A stretch of DNA of 20,535 bases, taken from the IMG/VR virus record IMGVR_UViG_3300031696_000084, positions 1-20,535 of that record, one strand, 5' to 3'. The number at the start of each line of letters is the position of its first letter. The first letter of the stretch is position 1. The DNA is from a virus. The notes below the pieces were generated by a model that was given only the letters and a program-made list of their open reading frames with translations, ran no database searches and was not told the origin of the DNA. Both the position numbers and the translations under genes were made by a program. Below, one piece after another: positions 1 through 6,094 of this stretch.

Positions 1-6
1 ATATTA

Positions 7-35
7 AATATACTATACTTAGTAGCAAATGTCAA
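7..35 (-). promoter_or_regulatory. Sigma70-like promoter leaving the window
   Basis: On the minus strand there is TTGACA (30-35), a 17-nt spacer and TATATT (7-12). The -35 box contains the TGA stop codon of the small gene ending at 32. It would drive a gene beyond position 1; in T4 the gene after 59 is 32 (ssDNA-binding protein), but nothing of it is visible here. Confidence 0.55.
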
Positions 36-190
36 TCTTTTTTTCCTCTTTCTTTTAAAACATTATAAAAAAATGGTTCGTTTGTTGTAGCATTAAAGGC
101 ATTCGGTATACCTAATCTTTGTTCAAGATCCGCTACCCGCTGGCGAAGCTCTCGGAGTTCACCAACGTATCTTTCAACTTCATTGTTCAC
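32..190 (-). CDS. Small coiled-coil protein (52 aa)
   Basis: The function is not recognised. The sequence is charged and heptad-like over residues 3-27 (VERYVGELRELRQRVADLEQ), suggesting a short coiled coil, followed by a polar tail ending ERGKKD. The reading frame is open to an upstream TTG, but I chose GTG at 188-190 because AGGAG stands 6 nt upstream of it and it gives only an 11-nt overlap with the end of the lipoprotein gene. It is the last gene of the 33-59-lipoprotein run, and its stop codon lies inside the -35 box of the next promoter. Confidence 0.6.
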   Translation of the reverse strand: MNNEVERYVGELRELRQRVADLEQRLGIPNAFNATTNEPFFYNVLKERGKKD

Positions 191-434
191 AAGGTACTCC
201 TGTAGTTGTAGGAGTAACAGATCCATCTTTGTTTACTTGCTTCAAGTAAATCTTATCAACTTTCAAACCAAAAGGTCCAAAAGCTATTTCACCAGTGTCA
301 GATGGATTAATAACTACATCGTGGCAACCAATCCATACATATTCTGGCTTGCCATTAGCTTTACTCCATACGCCACTAGGAGCACAAGCACCTAAAAAGC
401 CAAGAGCTACTAATGATAATATAATTTTATTCAT
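180..434 (-). CDS. Small phage lipoprotein
   Basis: This 84-aa protein starts MNKIILSLVALGFLGACAP: a Lys-bearing n-region, a hydrophobic core and a lipobox LGAC with Cys at residue 17, so it should be cleaved by signal peptidase II and lipidated. Two further cysteines (about residues 38 and 82) could form a disulfide in the periplasm. The start codon overlaps the gp59 stop by ATGA, indicating translational coupling. Phage lipoproteins can be outer-membrane spanins or superinfection-exclusion proteins; no partner spanin is evident, so the role is open. Confidence 0.75.
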   Translation of the reverse strand: MNKIILSLVALGFLGACAPSGVWSKANGKPEYVWIGCHDVVINPSDTGEIAFGPFGLKVDKIYLKQVNKDGSVTPTTTGVPCEQ

Positions 435-1045
435 AGTAATGTCTCCTTTGTTAATTGTTTACATTTGTCGATATCATACCGTACGAATGATTTATAATTA
501 TTCAATAACTTCTTTTTCTCATCCCAAATAATGTCATCTATCTTAGCATTCCAATATCGAACAAAGCCAAGAACGCTATCAAGAATGATGACTGTCTCTG
601 TTGTTATTTTGTTTTGAAGAAAAAGTTTAAGTAGAATTGGATGATCGTTCTTATCTACAACAATAAGATCGTTAGCTGATATATCATTTTCGCTGCAATA
701 ATCAGACAACCAACGTAGGTCGTTATGAAAATTATAGGTAATACTTTCAGAACTCTTTCGCCAATTTGCATAATTATCTTCGCTTTCTTTTGATATTAAA
801 TTACCAATCCAATTGTTTCCACCCACAATAAAATTACTAACAAAGAACTCAACAAGCTCATCCTTAGAGTATTTCTTTTGTAGCTTTCTAAAAAAGAACT
901 TATCGTTTCTTTTCAAAAAAGATTCGGACTTAGCACGTACCTTACCGTTGTATTTAAAGTAGTCATAATCGCTCGTGAAGTGTTGCTTCAGAGCGAGATA
1001 TGTTTTATACGCATCAAATCCTTCATTTACATCATACATAATCAT
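431..1045 (-). CDS. 59: gp59-like loader of the replicative helicase
   Basis: In T4, gp59 binds fork DNA and gp32 and loads the gp41 helicase during origin- and recombination-dependent replication. This 204-aa protein (T4 gp59 is 217 aa) resembles it along most of its length: an N-terminal YKTYLALKQHF segment like T4 YKLYLMIKQHM, RNDKFFFRKLQKKYSKDEL like the T4 RRDKYFFQKLSEKYKLKEL region, a WIGN/WIGD tetrad, and a C-terminal TETVIILDSVLGFV block like T4 FETFILLDSFLNII. The ATG overlaps the stop of the upstream 33-like gene (ATGA). The 33-59 order is the T4 order, which supports both calls. A second Met at residue 3 is an alternative start. Confidence 0.88.
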   Translation of the reverse strand: MIMYDVNEGFDAYKTYLALKQHFTSDYDYFKYNGKVRAKSESFLKRNDKFFFRKLQKKYSKDELVEFFVSNFIVGGNNWIGNLISKESEDNYANWRKSSESITYNFHNDLRWLSDYCSENDISANDLIVVDKNDHPILLKLFLQNKITTETVIILDSVLGFVRYWNAKIDDIIWDEKKKLLNNYKSFVRYDIDKCKQLTKETLL

Positions 1046-1257
1046 ACTGGCAGACTGTTAATCTTTTCTTTCATGAGGTTGAGGTCACTTGCTTCAAGAG
1101 CAATACACTGTTTAATCTTTGTATTGATTAGCTTTGCCGCTGTTTCAACTTCAATTTCATTCTTATCGCAGTACCAGCATATGGCATCCATATATGGTAT
1201 CTTTAATTCATTAACAACTTTTTCAATTGTTATTGAGAAGTTCTTTGTATCGAGCAT
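1042..1257 (-). CDS. 33: gp33-like late-transcription coactivator
   Basis: T4 gp33 binds host RNA polymerase (the beta flap) and bridges it to the sliding clamp to activate late promoters with the sigma factor gp55. This 71-aa protein is shorter than T4 gp33 (112 aa) but has the pattern I know from marine T4-like phages: YMDAICWYCDKNEIEVETAAKL, here residues 22-43, followed by a Leu-rich stretch and a short C-terminal tail ending INSLPV, which could be the clamp-binding hydrophobic tail. The identification rests on this pattern, the size and the position directly before 59. It abuts the stop of the SleB-like gene with no gap. Confidence 0.75.
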   Translation of the reverse strand: MLDTKNFSITIEKVVNELKIPYMDAICWYCDKNEIEVETAAKLINTKIKQCIALEASDLNLMKEKINSLPV

Positions 1258-1839
1258 TTATTTTTCCCATCTATAAAAAATATGATCATCAATCTTTGTT
1301 GTTCGTGTCTTTGTTGCAGCCCAAGCTGGCTTAACATAGTCCGCATGATAGTGTGTTGCACCATCAGTAATATCTACCACAAGCTGAGTTATAATAATAT
1401 CTGCAAGTTTTGTTATATTCATAAACGTATCAAAATCTTTTACAGTATCAGATAGACCATCGCAAAACCAACTAAATTGACAACGGTGTTTAATAGGGTA
1501 TTCTTTTGTTTTGTCGTTCCAAGATACTCTGGTCGGACCTTCCATTACAACTTCGCATATTGTATTGGGGTAACGATGGTCGTTCATACGGTTGATAGTT
1601 ACCAGTGCCACAGCCATTTGTCCAGCTATAGATTGGTTCCTTGCTTCATGATATATATTCATGGCAAGGCAGATCAGCTCGGGATCTGTTTTCTCTTCTA
1701 CAATTTCAGGCTCCACAACAGCCTCAACAACTGGTTCAAGAACTTCTATAGGAGGGCTAACCTTTTCCTCAGCAAGAATAAAACTTGCTGAGAATGCAAC
1801 TAACGAAATCGCAGGTATTACCAATAAGTATTTTTTCAT
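1258..1839 (-). CDS. Exported SleB-type cell wall hydrolase
   Basis: This is a likely endolysin of the SleB/Hydrolase_2 family, which cuts the glycan backbone of peptidoglycan. Residues 1-23 form a signal peptide or signal anchor (MKKYLLVIPA, hydrophobic core, then ILAEE), followed by a Pro/Val/Glu-rich linker (about 24-50) and the catalytic domain (about 52-193) with AMNIYHEARNQSIAGQMAVA (Glu65 as the expected catalytic acid), INRM, and CQFSWFCDG (120-128). Export by the host Sec system would make holin timing unnecessary or turn it into a signal-arrest-release mechanism. A GAGG ribosome site precedes ATG 1839, and its own promoter lies at 1870-1898. It is co-transcribed with 33 and 59. Confidence 0.85.
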   Translation of the reverse strand: MKKYLLVIPAISLVAFSASFILAEEKVSPPIEVLEPVVEAVVEPEIVEEKTDPELICLAMNIYHEARNQSIAGQMAVALVTINRMNDHRYPNTICEVVMEGPTRVSWNDKTKEYPIKHRCQFSWFCDGLSDTVKDFDTFMNITKLADIIITQLVVDITDGATHYHADYVKPAWAATKTRTTKIDDHIFYRWEK

Positions 1840-1869
1840 TCACATCCCTCATCATCAATCAATATAACA

Positions 1870-1898
1870 ATAATAACCTATTTAATTACATAAGTCAA
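1870..1898 (-). promoter_or_regulatory. Sigma70-like promoter for the SleB-33-59 operon
   Basis: On the minus strand there is TTGACT (1893-1898), a 17-nt spacer and TATTAT (1870-1875). The -35 is preceded by the AAAATAACCC flank seen in the other promoters of this family, and it lies 10 nt downstream of the TGA stop of the preceding gene. Confidence 0.7.
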
Positions 1899-1907
1899 GG
1901 GTTATTT

Positions 1908-2123
1908 TCATTTTTCTGGAACAACTGCTATTGCCCGAGAAACCTCTTTGTCCAAATCACCCATAGTTTGCGTTAAGGAAGTCAATTGATCGCGTAGATC
2001 AAAAGCACCAGATGTTGTATTGTCTCCATCTAACGCTTCAAGAACTTGTAATTTCTGAGTAAAGCAAGCTACATGACTGGCCATTTCGTTTAAAGTATGT
2101 AATTTCATTTCATTGTTTGTCAT
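1908..2123 (-). CDS. Small hypothetical protein (71 aa)
   Basis: The function is not recognised. The protein starts MTNNEMKLHTLNEMASHVAC and continues as a helical, heptad-like sequence with a LRDQLTSLTQTMGDLDKEV segment that could form a coiled coil. The frame extends upstream to a TTG, but ATG 2121-2123 is preceded by AGGA with a 9-nt spacing and is chosen. It lies behind its own promoter (2163-2191) with a leader, TTAACACTTGATAGGAAA, nearly identical to leaders of genes at 9.1 and 9.5 kb, so it probably belongs to the same regulon. Confidence 0.65.
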   Translation of the reverse strand: MTNNEMKLHTLNEMASHVACFTQKLQVLEALDGDNTTSGAFDLRDQLTSLTQTMGDLDKEVSRAIAVVPEK

Positions 2124-2162
2124 AATATAGTTTCCTATCAAGTGTTAATCCCTATTATACTA

Positions 2163-2191
2163 ATTATAGTTTATTTTCATAATAAAGTCAA
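2163..2191 (-). promoter_or_regulatory. Sigma70-like promoter, -35 overlapping a stop codon
   Basis: TTGACT (2186-2191), a 17-nt spacer and consensus TATAAT (2163-2168) on the minus strand. The TGA stop of the upstream gene (2188-2190) lies within the -35 box. Confidence 0.8.
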
Positions 2192-2796
2192 GGGTTATTT
2201 TCAATAAAAACAATGTTTTTTGAAGATTCAACAATCAATGTTGGTTCTGAACCAGCGCGGTTTATCCATATAAAATAGACAACCATACTAAATACTAATA
2301 GAACTATAATAACCTTGCCAATTTCACCCATAATGTAAAGAACCCTGTCCCAAAACGCATTTTTTTCTTTGATGCGTTCTTCAGTAGCTTCTTTCAGTTT
2401 TTTACGCTTTATGTTGCGTTCTACAATCATCTTCTCACGTGTCTCTATAATCTCTGTCCATGTTCCTAATCCAAACTTGTTGTCGATCCGAATACCCAAG
2501 TTTAAGATGTCCCGGTCTATTTTCTTCTGTTCCAACACCATGGCCGCAACATTACCAACACTAAGATCGTCTTCTGTATCTTCGTTTGTTTTTTTATTAA
2601 AGAAAAGGCTCAATTTGCTTTTGGGTTTAACTTGTTTGCTTTTCTTTACTTCTTTTGCTACAGCATCACGGTGTTTGAATAGCGAGTCGAGTCCAGAGTA
2701 AATACCTTTTACATCATCAGCTGTATCAATAGCGGACTTTACAGCATCGACGGCACCTTTTACAAGTGCAAATGCAGCCATACTTTCTACAATCAT
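2188..2796 (-). CDS. C-terminally membrane-anchored helical protein
   Basis: This 202-aa protein is of unknown function. The N-terminus is Ala/Val-rich and helical (residues 5-45, with VKGAVDAVKSAIDTADDVKG), then comes a Lys-rich linker, a charged helical middle (about 85-145) and one membrane span near residues 158-180 (IGKVIIVLLVFSMVVYFIWI), leaving a short polar tail. The start ATG 2796 has GAGG at 8 nt. It follows the N-terminally anchored coiled-coil gene by one base, suggesting the two products work together at the inner membrane or in the virion. I know similar conserved hypothetical proteins from marine T4-like phages but no role. Confidence 0.7.
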   Translation of the reverse strand: MIVESMAAFALVKGAVDAVKSAIDTADDVKGIYSGLDSLFKHRDAVAKEVKKSKQVKPKSKLSLFFNKKTNEDTEDDLSVGNVAAMVLEQKKIDRDILNLGIRIDNKFGLGTWTEIIETREKMIVERNIKRKKLKEATEERIKEKNAFWDRVLYIMGEIGKVIIVLLVFSMVVYFIWINRAGSEPTLIVESSKNIVFIENNP

Positions 2797-2797
2797 G

Positions 2798-3370
2798 TTA
2801 TTTCCTCATATTTGCTAAAGGATTTTCCAATGCTTTCTTTATCTTATTATTTATCTCACCCTTTAAATTTTTCATCTCGCTCTTAATACGAGTTTCAAGA
2901 TTATCCATATCGTTTCGTAATTGCTCTCTGCGTTTATCAAACCGATCACTACTATCTGTCACTAACTTGCGAACTTTTGTATCGTTAGTATCAACACTTT
3001 CTCTTACCATACGAAACGCTTCTTTACCACGCTTCTCTATATCATCCACCTGTTTTGACATATGATGTATTTCTTCTTTTAAGTCTCTTTTTATATCTTT
3101 TGTATAATCTCTTGCATCATTGGCTGATTGTTTTATCATATTTTCCATCTCTTTAAGTGCTACCATCTCACCATGCAACACTGCAAGTTTTTGTTTAAAG
3201 TCAGACAAATCTGGTGCTTGATAACTTTCTATTTTTTCTTTCATATCCATATAATCTTTATACACTTCAAACGCACCATATAGACCACCAACCAGAGTCG
3301 ATAATGCCATAACGATAGCAATCATTTTACCGCCTTTAAATTTTACTCCAGCAAATTCTACTTCAGCCAT
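2798..3370 (-). CDS. Membrane-anchored coiled-coil protein
   Basis: A 190-aa protein of unknown function. After a short N-terminus (MAEVEFAGVKFKGGKM) there is one hydrophobic segment at about residues 16-35 (IAIVMALSTLVGGLYGAF), then a long, highly charged helix from about 40 to the end with repeating Glu/Lys/Asp and Met/Leu/Val heptads, predicting a continuous coiled coil. It is the middle gene of a tightly spaced set (2188-5439). Such a tethered rod could be a structural or membrane-spanning adaptor; this is inference only. Its final codons, AGG AAA TAA, form the ribosome site of the next gene. Confidence 0.7.
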   Translation of the reverse strand: MAEVEFAGVKFKGGKMIAIVMALSTLVGGLYGAFEVYKDYMDMKEKIESYQAPDLSDFKQKLAVLHGEMVALKEMENMIKQSANDARDYTKDIKRDLKEEIHHMSKQVDDIEKRGKEAFRMVRESVDTNDTKVRKLVTDSSDRFDKRREQLRNDMDNLETRIKSEMKNLKGEINNKIKKALENPLANMRK

Positions 3371-3372
3371 GA

Positions 3373-4959
3373 TTATCTCCTATACTGGGTTCCTATTAAT
3401 GCATCGTGATCACTGTCACTGCCACCAAATAAAAAATAAGATGTATAGTTGTTATCTGATATATTATTATCAGGTATTGATCTGTCACTAAAGAAATTAG
3501 GTGTATCTTTCAGTTGCGCTTGAGTATTGAAGAAACTCTTTGTGTTACCCAACACTTGCATAATAACAAGTGTTTTTATTTGATTGGTATCGGAGTATTT
3601 TTTGTTGCCCATCTTCTTAACTGCTTTATTTCCAGCCTTTGACATAGCCTTCTTCTTTACCGCTGCCTTCTGTTTGACAGTAGTCTTTTTTCCTTTTGAC
3701 TGAGTGCTCGAATTAGAACTTCTAGACGGAGCAGAACTTCCAGATTTTTTGGGCTCAACAATGGAAACTTTGGATTTTGCACTCTGTTTTTCTTGAGCAA
3801 CTTGTTGTTTGACTTCTGGTTCTGCTTCTGGTTCAACTTCAAGGGATGATGAGACTGATTCTGACTCCACAGATGTTCCTGTATCAGATGTACTTGCTGT
3901 ATCATTTGTTATCTCCGATATCTGTGCTATTTCAGCAACTTCTAAAGTAGTTTCTACTGAGGCAACAACTGTTGGTAATGGCACAACTACAACAGGTGCA
4001 GATATAGTTGTTTCTGCTACGCTTGTATCACTAACAATATCAATTGTTCCTGTTGCAATATCATCTGCTGTAGATGTGCTTATAACAGCGCATGTGTTTA
4101 GAACTTCACAGCTAATATTAGTAATGAGAGTATCGTATGTTAATGCTGTAGTAATTGTCTCTTCTATTTCGTTATAGGTAAAGGTAGTAAATACATCATT
4201 AAAGAAAGGACCAAATCTGTGATCGCCATTAAGAGCTGTATTTCCAAATATAGTTAACACCCCAGTATCAACAACACTCCCAGAATCTATTTCTAATGCA
4301 CCAGTTCTAATAGTTGGGGCAAATATTACAGTACTACCAATTTCAGTACTACCCAATGATGAATTATCTGAATCAAACAATTCTAATTTTATTGACCAAG
4401 TATCTGCTAGATTGTTTCCTGCTTGATCATTATCTACTTCTGCACCAAAAGAAAATGTCATTCCCTGTGCTTCTTCTGTCGAATTAATTGCGTCTGGAAA
4501 AAGATCATCCTGGGTATACGATTGGGTTATCGTGCCACCGTTGCCTGCCATAAATCCATTATTAGGACTAAATGCACAACCACCTGGGCATTGTGTAATA
4601 GACCAACCACTACTTGAACCACCGCCAAGTGAATTTGTAAAGGTAGGATTTGTTACAACATTAGGAGCCTCAGTTTGGGTAACACCAAATGTAGTTGTAG
4701 TTGTTGTAATTGGGGTTGTCTGGGTAGTAGTAGTTGAATTATCATCGTTAGTAACAGTAACACTAGTCGGATTACCACTTGATGTACCAGTAGTAGATGA
4801 CCCGTCTAAAATTGTATTTGAGTTTACCCCGCCTGCGTTAGAATATGAGGAAGGGAGGAATACCAAAGAGCATACCAACAATGGCAAGAGCAATCCCACC
4901 GCTGACGTATACACCAGTTTCTGGAGCTTCTGTAATTCGTTCTTCGTCGGAATAATCAT
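3373..4959 (-). CDS. Exported Ser/Thr-rich protein
   Basis: A protein of about 528 aa and unknown function. It has a Lys-containing n-region, a hydrophobic core (GLLLPLLVCSLVFLP) and a likely cleavage site after SYSNA, then a Thr/Ser-rich segment, a beta-rich globular part around residues 100-300 with WSITQCPGGC and a later C..C pair, a Val/Thr/Glu-rich linker, and a Lys/Ala-rich basic stretch (KKTTVKQKAAVKKKAMSKAG) before the C-terminus. Low-complexity linkers and a basic tail suggest an extended surface or fibre-like protein. The frame is open back to the amber stop of the upstream gene; I chose ATG 4957-4959, though no strong ribosome site is visible and ATG 4969-4971 is possible. Its 5' end overlaps the alternative frame of the preceding gene. 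Confidence 0.65.
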   Translation of the reverse strand: MIIPTKNELQKLQKLVYTSAVGLLLPLLVCSLVFLPSSYSNAGGVNSNTILDGSSTTGTSSGNPTSVTVTNDDNSTTTTQTTPITTTTTTFGVTQTEAPNVVTNPTFTNSLGGGSSSGWSITQCPGGCAFSPNNGFMAGNGGTITQSYTQDDLFPDAINSTEEAQGMTFSFGAEVDNDQAGNNLADTWSIKLELFDSDNSSLGSTEIGSTVIFAPTIRTGALEIDSGSVVDTGVLTIFGNTALNGDHRFGPFFNDVFTTFTYNEIEETITTALTYDTLITNISCEVLNTCAVISTSTADDIATGTIDIVSDTSVAETTISAPVVVVPLPTVVASVETTLEVAEIAQISEITNDTASTSDTGTSVESESVSSSLEVEPEAEPEVKQQVAQEKQSAKSKVSIVEPKKSGSSAPSRSSNSSTQSKGKKTTVKQKAAVKKKAMSKAGNKAVKKMGNKKYSDTNQIKTLVIMQVLGNTKSFFNTQAQLKDTPNFFSDRSIPDNNISDNNYTSYFLFGGSDSDHDALIGTQYRR

Positions 4960-4977
4960 CGGGCATATCATATTCAA

Positions 4978-5439
4978 CTACCCGCTGTTCTTCGTTACTT
5001 TTTTTTTAACGTATTTGCTATCGTCAGGAGCATCCTCTGGGTTTTCTAACCATGCAGCTTGAGCAGCATCCCCAATTCGACCTTTGTATGGACAAGGTGT
5101 ACCAGCCATCCACATTGCATCAAACACTCTTGCGTCTTGGCATAATAATGAAACACCAGCAACTTTCATACCCATACCATACATACTACGAGCAAGTTTG
5201 AGTCTTTCACAATTTTCATCAGTAATAGTAATGCCTGAAGCAAATCCAAGTATCTGTGTTTGGATTGCAGCACTAGCCGCACTCTTACATACATCGCTAT
5301 TATTAATAACAATTGACGGAGCCGATGCTGTTGGTGGTGCTTTATCGGTCACTACTGTAGACGATGTATTTGTGTCAGCAGCAAGTAATATAGAAGGATA
5401 AAACAATACCAAAGCAAATATTATTGCTTTGAGTTTCAT
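4978..5439 (-). CDS. Exported conserved phage protein, possible frameshift
   Basis: The in-frame product is 153 aa: a signal peptide (MKLKAIIFALVLFYPSILLA, cleavage before AD), a Thr/Ser/Pro-rich stretch, then a conserved region with SAPSIVINNSDVC, NCERLKLARSMYGMGMKVA, LLCQDARVFDAM and AGTPCPYKG, with cysteines suited to disulfides. Near its end is a run of nine A (4999-5007). A -1 slip there would avoid the TAG at 4978 and add 53 residues, an acidic stretch then a hydrophobic segment (GGIALAIVGMLFGIPP), ending at TAA 4838-4840, 200 aa in all. A good ribosome site (AAGGA) precedes ATG 5439, and a TATAAATA box lies upstream. Confidence 0.75.
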   Translation of the reverse strand: MKLKAIIFALVLFYPSILLAADTNTSSTVVTDKAPPTASAPSIVINNSDVCKSAASAAIQTQILGFASGITITDENCERLKLARSMYGMGMKVAGVSLLCQDARVFDAMWMAGTPCPYKGRIGDAAQAAWLENPEDAPDDSKYVKKKVTKNSG

Positions 5440-5458
5440 AGTTTTCCTTTTCTATTAC

Positions 5459-5466
5459 TATTTATA
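5459..5466 (-). promoter_or_regulatory. Candidate T4-type late promoter
   Basis: A minus-strand TATAAATA octamer lies 20 nt upstream of the start of the exported protein gene at 5439, in an otherwise gene-free gap. The position fits the short leaders of T4 late genes and gp33 is encoded nearby. By chance alone several such octamers would be expected in DNA this AT-rich, so the support is positional only. Confidence 0.4.
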
Positions 5467-5483
5467 GATTTTTGTTTTTAATA

Positions 5484-5539
5484 AAAGGGTTGACTTTATA
5501 AAAAAAATGTGCTATGATATAATATTAACTATTTTTTAC
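5484..5539. repeat. 56-bp dispersed promoter-like element, copy A
   Basis: This stretch is nearly identical, in opposite orientation, to 9860-9917. Read on the plus strand it contains TTGACT (5490-5495), a 17-nt spacer and TATGAT (5513-5518), a good sigma70 promoter pointing rightward, antisense to the 3' end of the small gene 5529-5654. Read on the minus strand it is a gene end followed by a T-rich tract. Confidence 0.7.
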
Positions 5540-5654
5540 GACTATGTAAAAATTGGAAGCTAACCATAGGCTCCCGCGGATGTATTGAGGCATCACCCTT
5601 TGCAATGTGTGTGTGTGCAAGCCATTCGGCTTCTTCATCTGTATAAGGAAACAA
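5529..5654 (-). CDS. Mini-protein with TTG start (41 aa)
   Basis: The function is not recognised. The product is acidic then basic: (M)FPYTDEEAEWLAHTHIAKGD and on to a tail ending LHSRKK. The start is TTG 5652-5654, preceded by GAGG at 8 nt; the same GAGGAAATAACAT string stands before the ATG at 2796, which supports this start. It begins 2 nt after the stop of the upstream gene, so the two are probably coupled. The stop TAG (5529-5531) lies inside the dispersed element at 5484-5539. Confidence 0.6.
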   Translation of the reverse strand: MFPYTDEEAEWLAHTHIAKGDASIHPREPMVSFQFLHSRKK

Positions 5655-5656
5655 TG

Positions 5657-5788
5657 TTATTTCCTCACTCGCCAATTATTATAAAGACGTTTGCCTTCGA
5701 CATCACCATATTCAACAATATAGTACCGATGCATATCATCATTATTTCTGGGTAGACCAATACCCCACCTTTTAAGGAAGTTAATCAT
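5657..5788 (-). CDS. Mini-protein (43 aa)
   Basis: The function is not recognised. The sequence is MINFLKRWGIGLPRNNDDMH followed by a tyrosine-rich part with VEYGDVEGKRLYNNW. The frame is open further upstream, but those codons overlap the gene 5796-5945 almost completely, so I use ATG 5786-5788, 7 nt after that gene's stop. The AAGGA in front is very close to the ATG (about 2 nt), which is unusual; an ATT or coupled start is possible. Confidence 0.5.
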   Translation of the reverse strand: MINFLKRWGIGLPRNNDDMHRYYIVEYGDVEGKRLYNNWRVRK

Positions 5789-5795
5789 TTCCTTA

Positions 5796-5945
5796 TCAAT
5801 GATTATGTTGATTGTATTGGCGGCGCATAAGTTTATCCGCATCAACGTGTAGACCTTCTTTGCGAAGTGCATTCAATGTATGTGAAGCTCGTGCTGTACC
5901 AATTGTCTCAAAGTATTTAACCAAACCGTCGAAAAACGTATTCAT
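5796..5945 (-). CDS. Mini-protein (49 aa)
   Basis: The function is not recognised. The sequence begins MNTFFDGLVKYFETIGTARA and continues through a basic helix (SHTLNALRKEGLHVDADKL) to a His/Asn-rich tail, so it is probably a small soluble helical protein that might bind nucleic acid or a host factor. ATG 5943-5945 has GGGAA at about 7 nt. It is the first gene of a three-gene mini-operon behind the extended -10 promoter at 6002-6010. Confidence 0.65.
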   Translation of the reverse strand: MNTFFDGLVKYFETIGTARASHTLNALRKEGLHVDADKLMRRQYNQHNH

Positions 5946-6001
5946 TTTTTTATTCCCAAAAAATATTTTAAGGAGCCATATTGCTCACAAGTATTTATTA
6001 C

Positions 6002-6010
6002 ATTATATCA
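6002..6010 (-). promoter_or_regulatory. Extended -10 promoter for the mini-protein operon
   Basis: On the minus strand TGATATAAT is an extended -10 (TGN-TATAAT). No good -35 lies 17 nt upstream. It is about 55 nt before the ATG at 5945. Confidence 0.45.
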
Positions 6011-6032
6011 AATTTTACCCAAGCTAAGATTA

Positions 6033-6094
6033 AACCTCAGTCAAGCGTTTTCCTCATAGCTAGAACCTCAACCAAGCGTTTCAAGGGTAGCTAG
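6033..6094. repeat. Imperfect 31-bp tandem repeat
   Basis: Units 6033-6063 and 6064-6094 match at 23 of 31 positions, sharing AACCTCA at one end, CAAGCGTTT inside and TAGCTAG at the other. The second unit overlaps the stop codon of the Na/Pi-like gene. No long hairpin or T-run was found, so it is not an obvious terminator. Confidence 0.6.

Noticed and set aside
4532-5062. A 176-codon plus-strand frame opposite the exported Ser/Thr-rich gene
   Set aside because: It is the mirror of a Thr/Ser-rich gene with simple codons; there is no ribosome site or promoter and its Val-rich low-complexity product is typical of a shadow.
5789-5872. Longer N-terminus of the 43-aa mini-protein
   Set aside because: It would overlap the 49-aa gene over most of its length in another frame and has no ribosome site.
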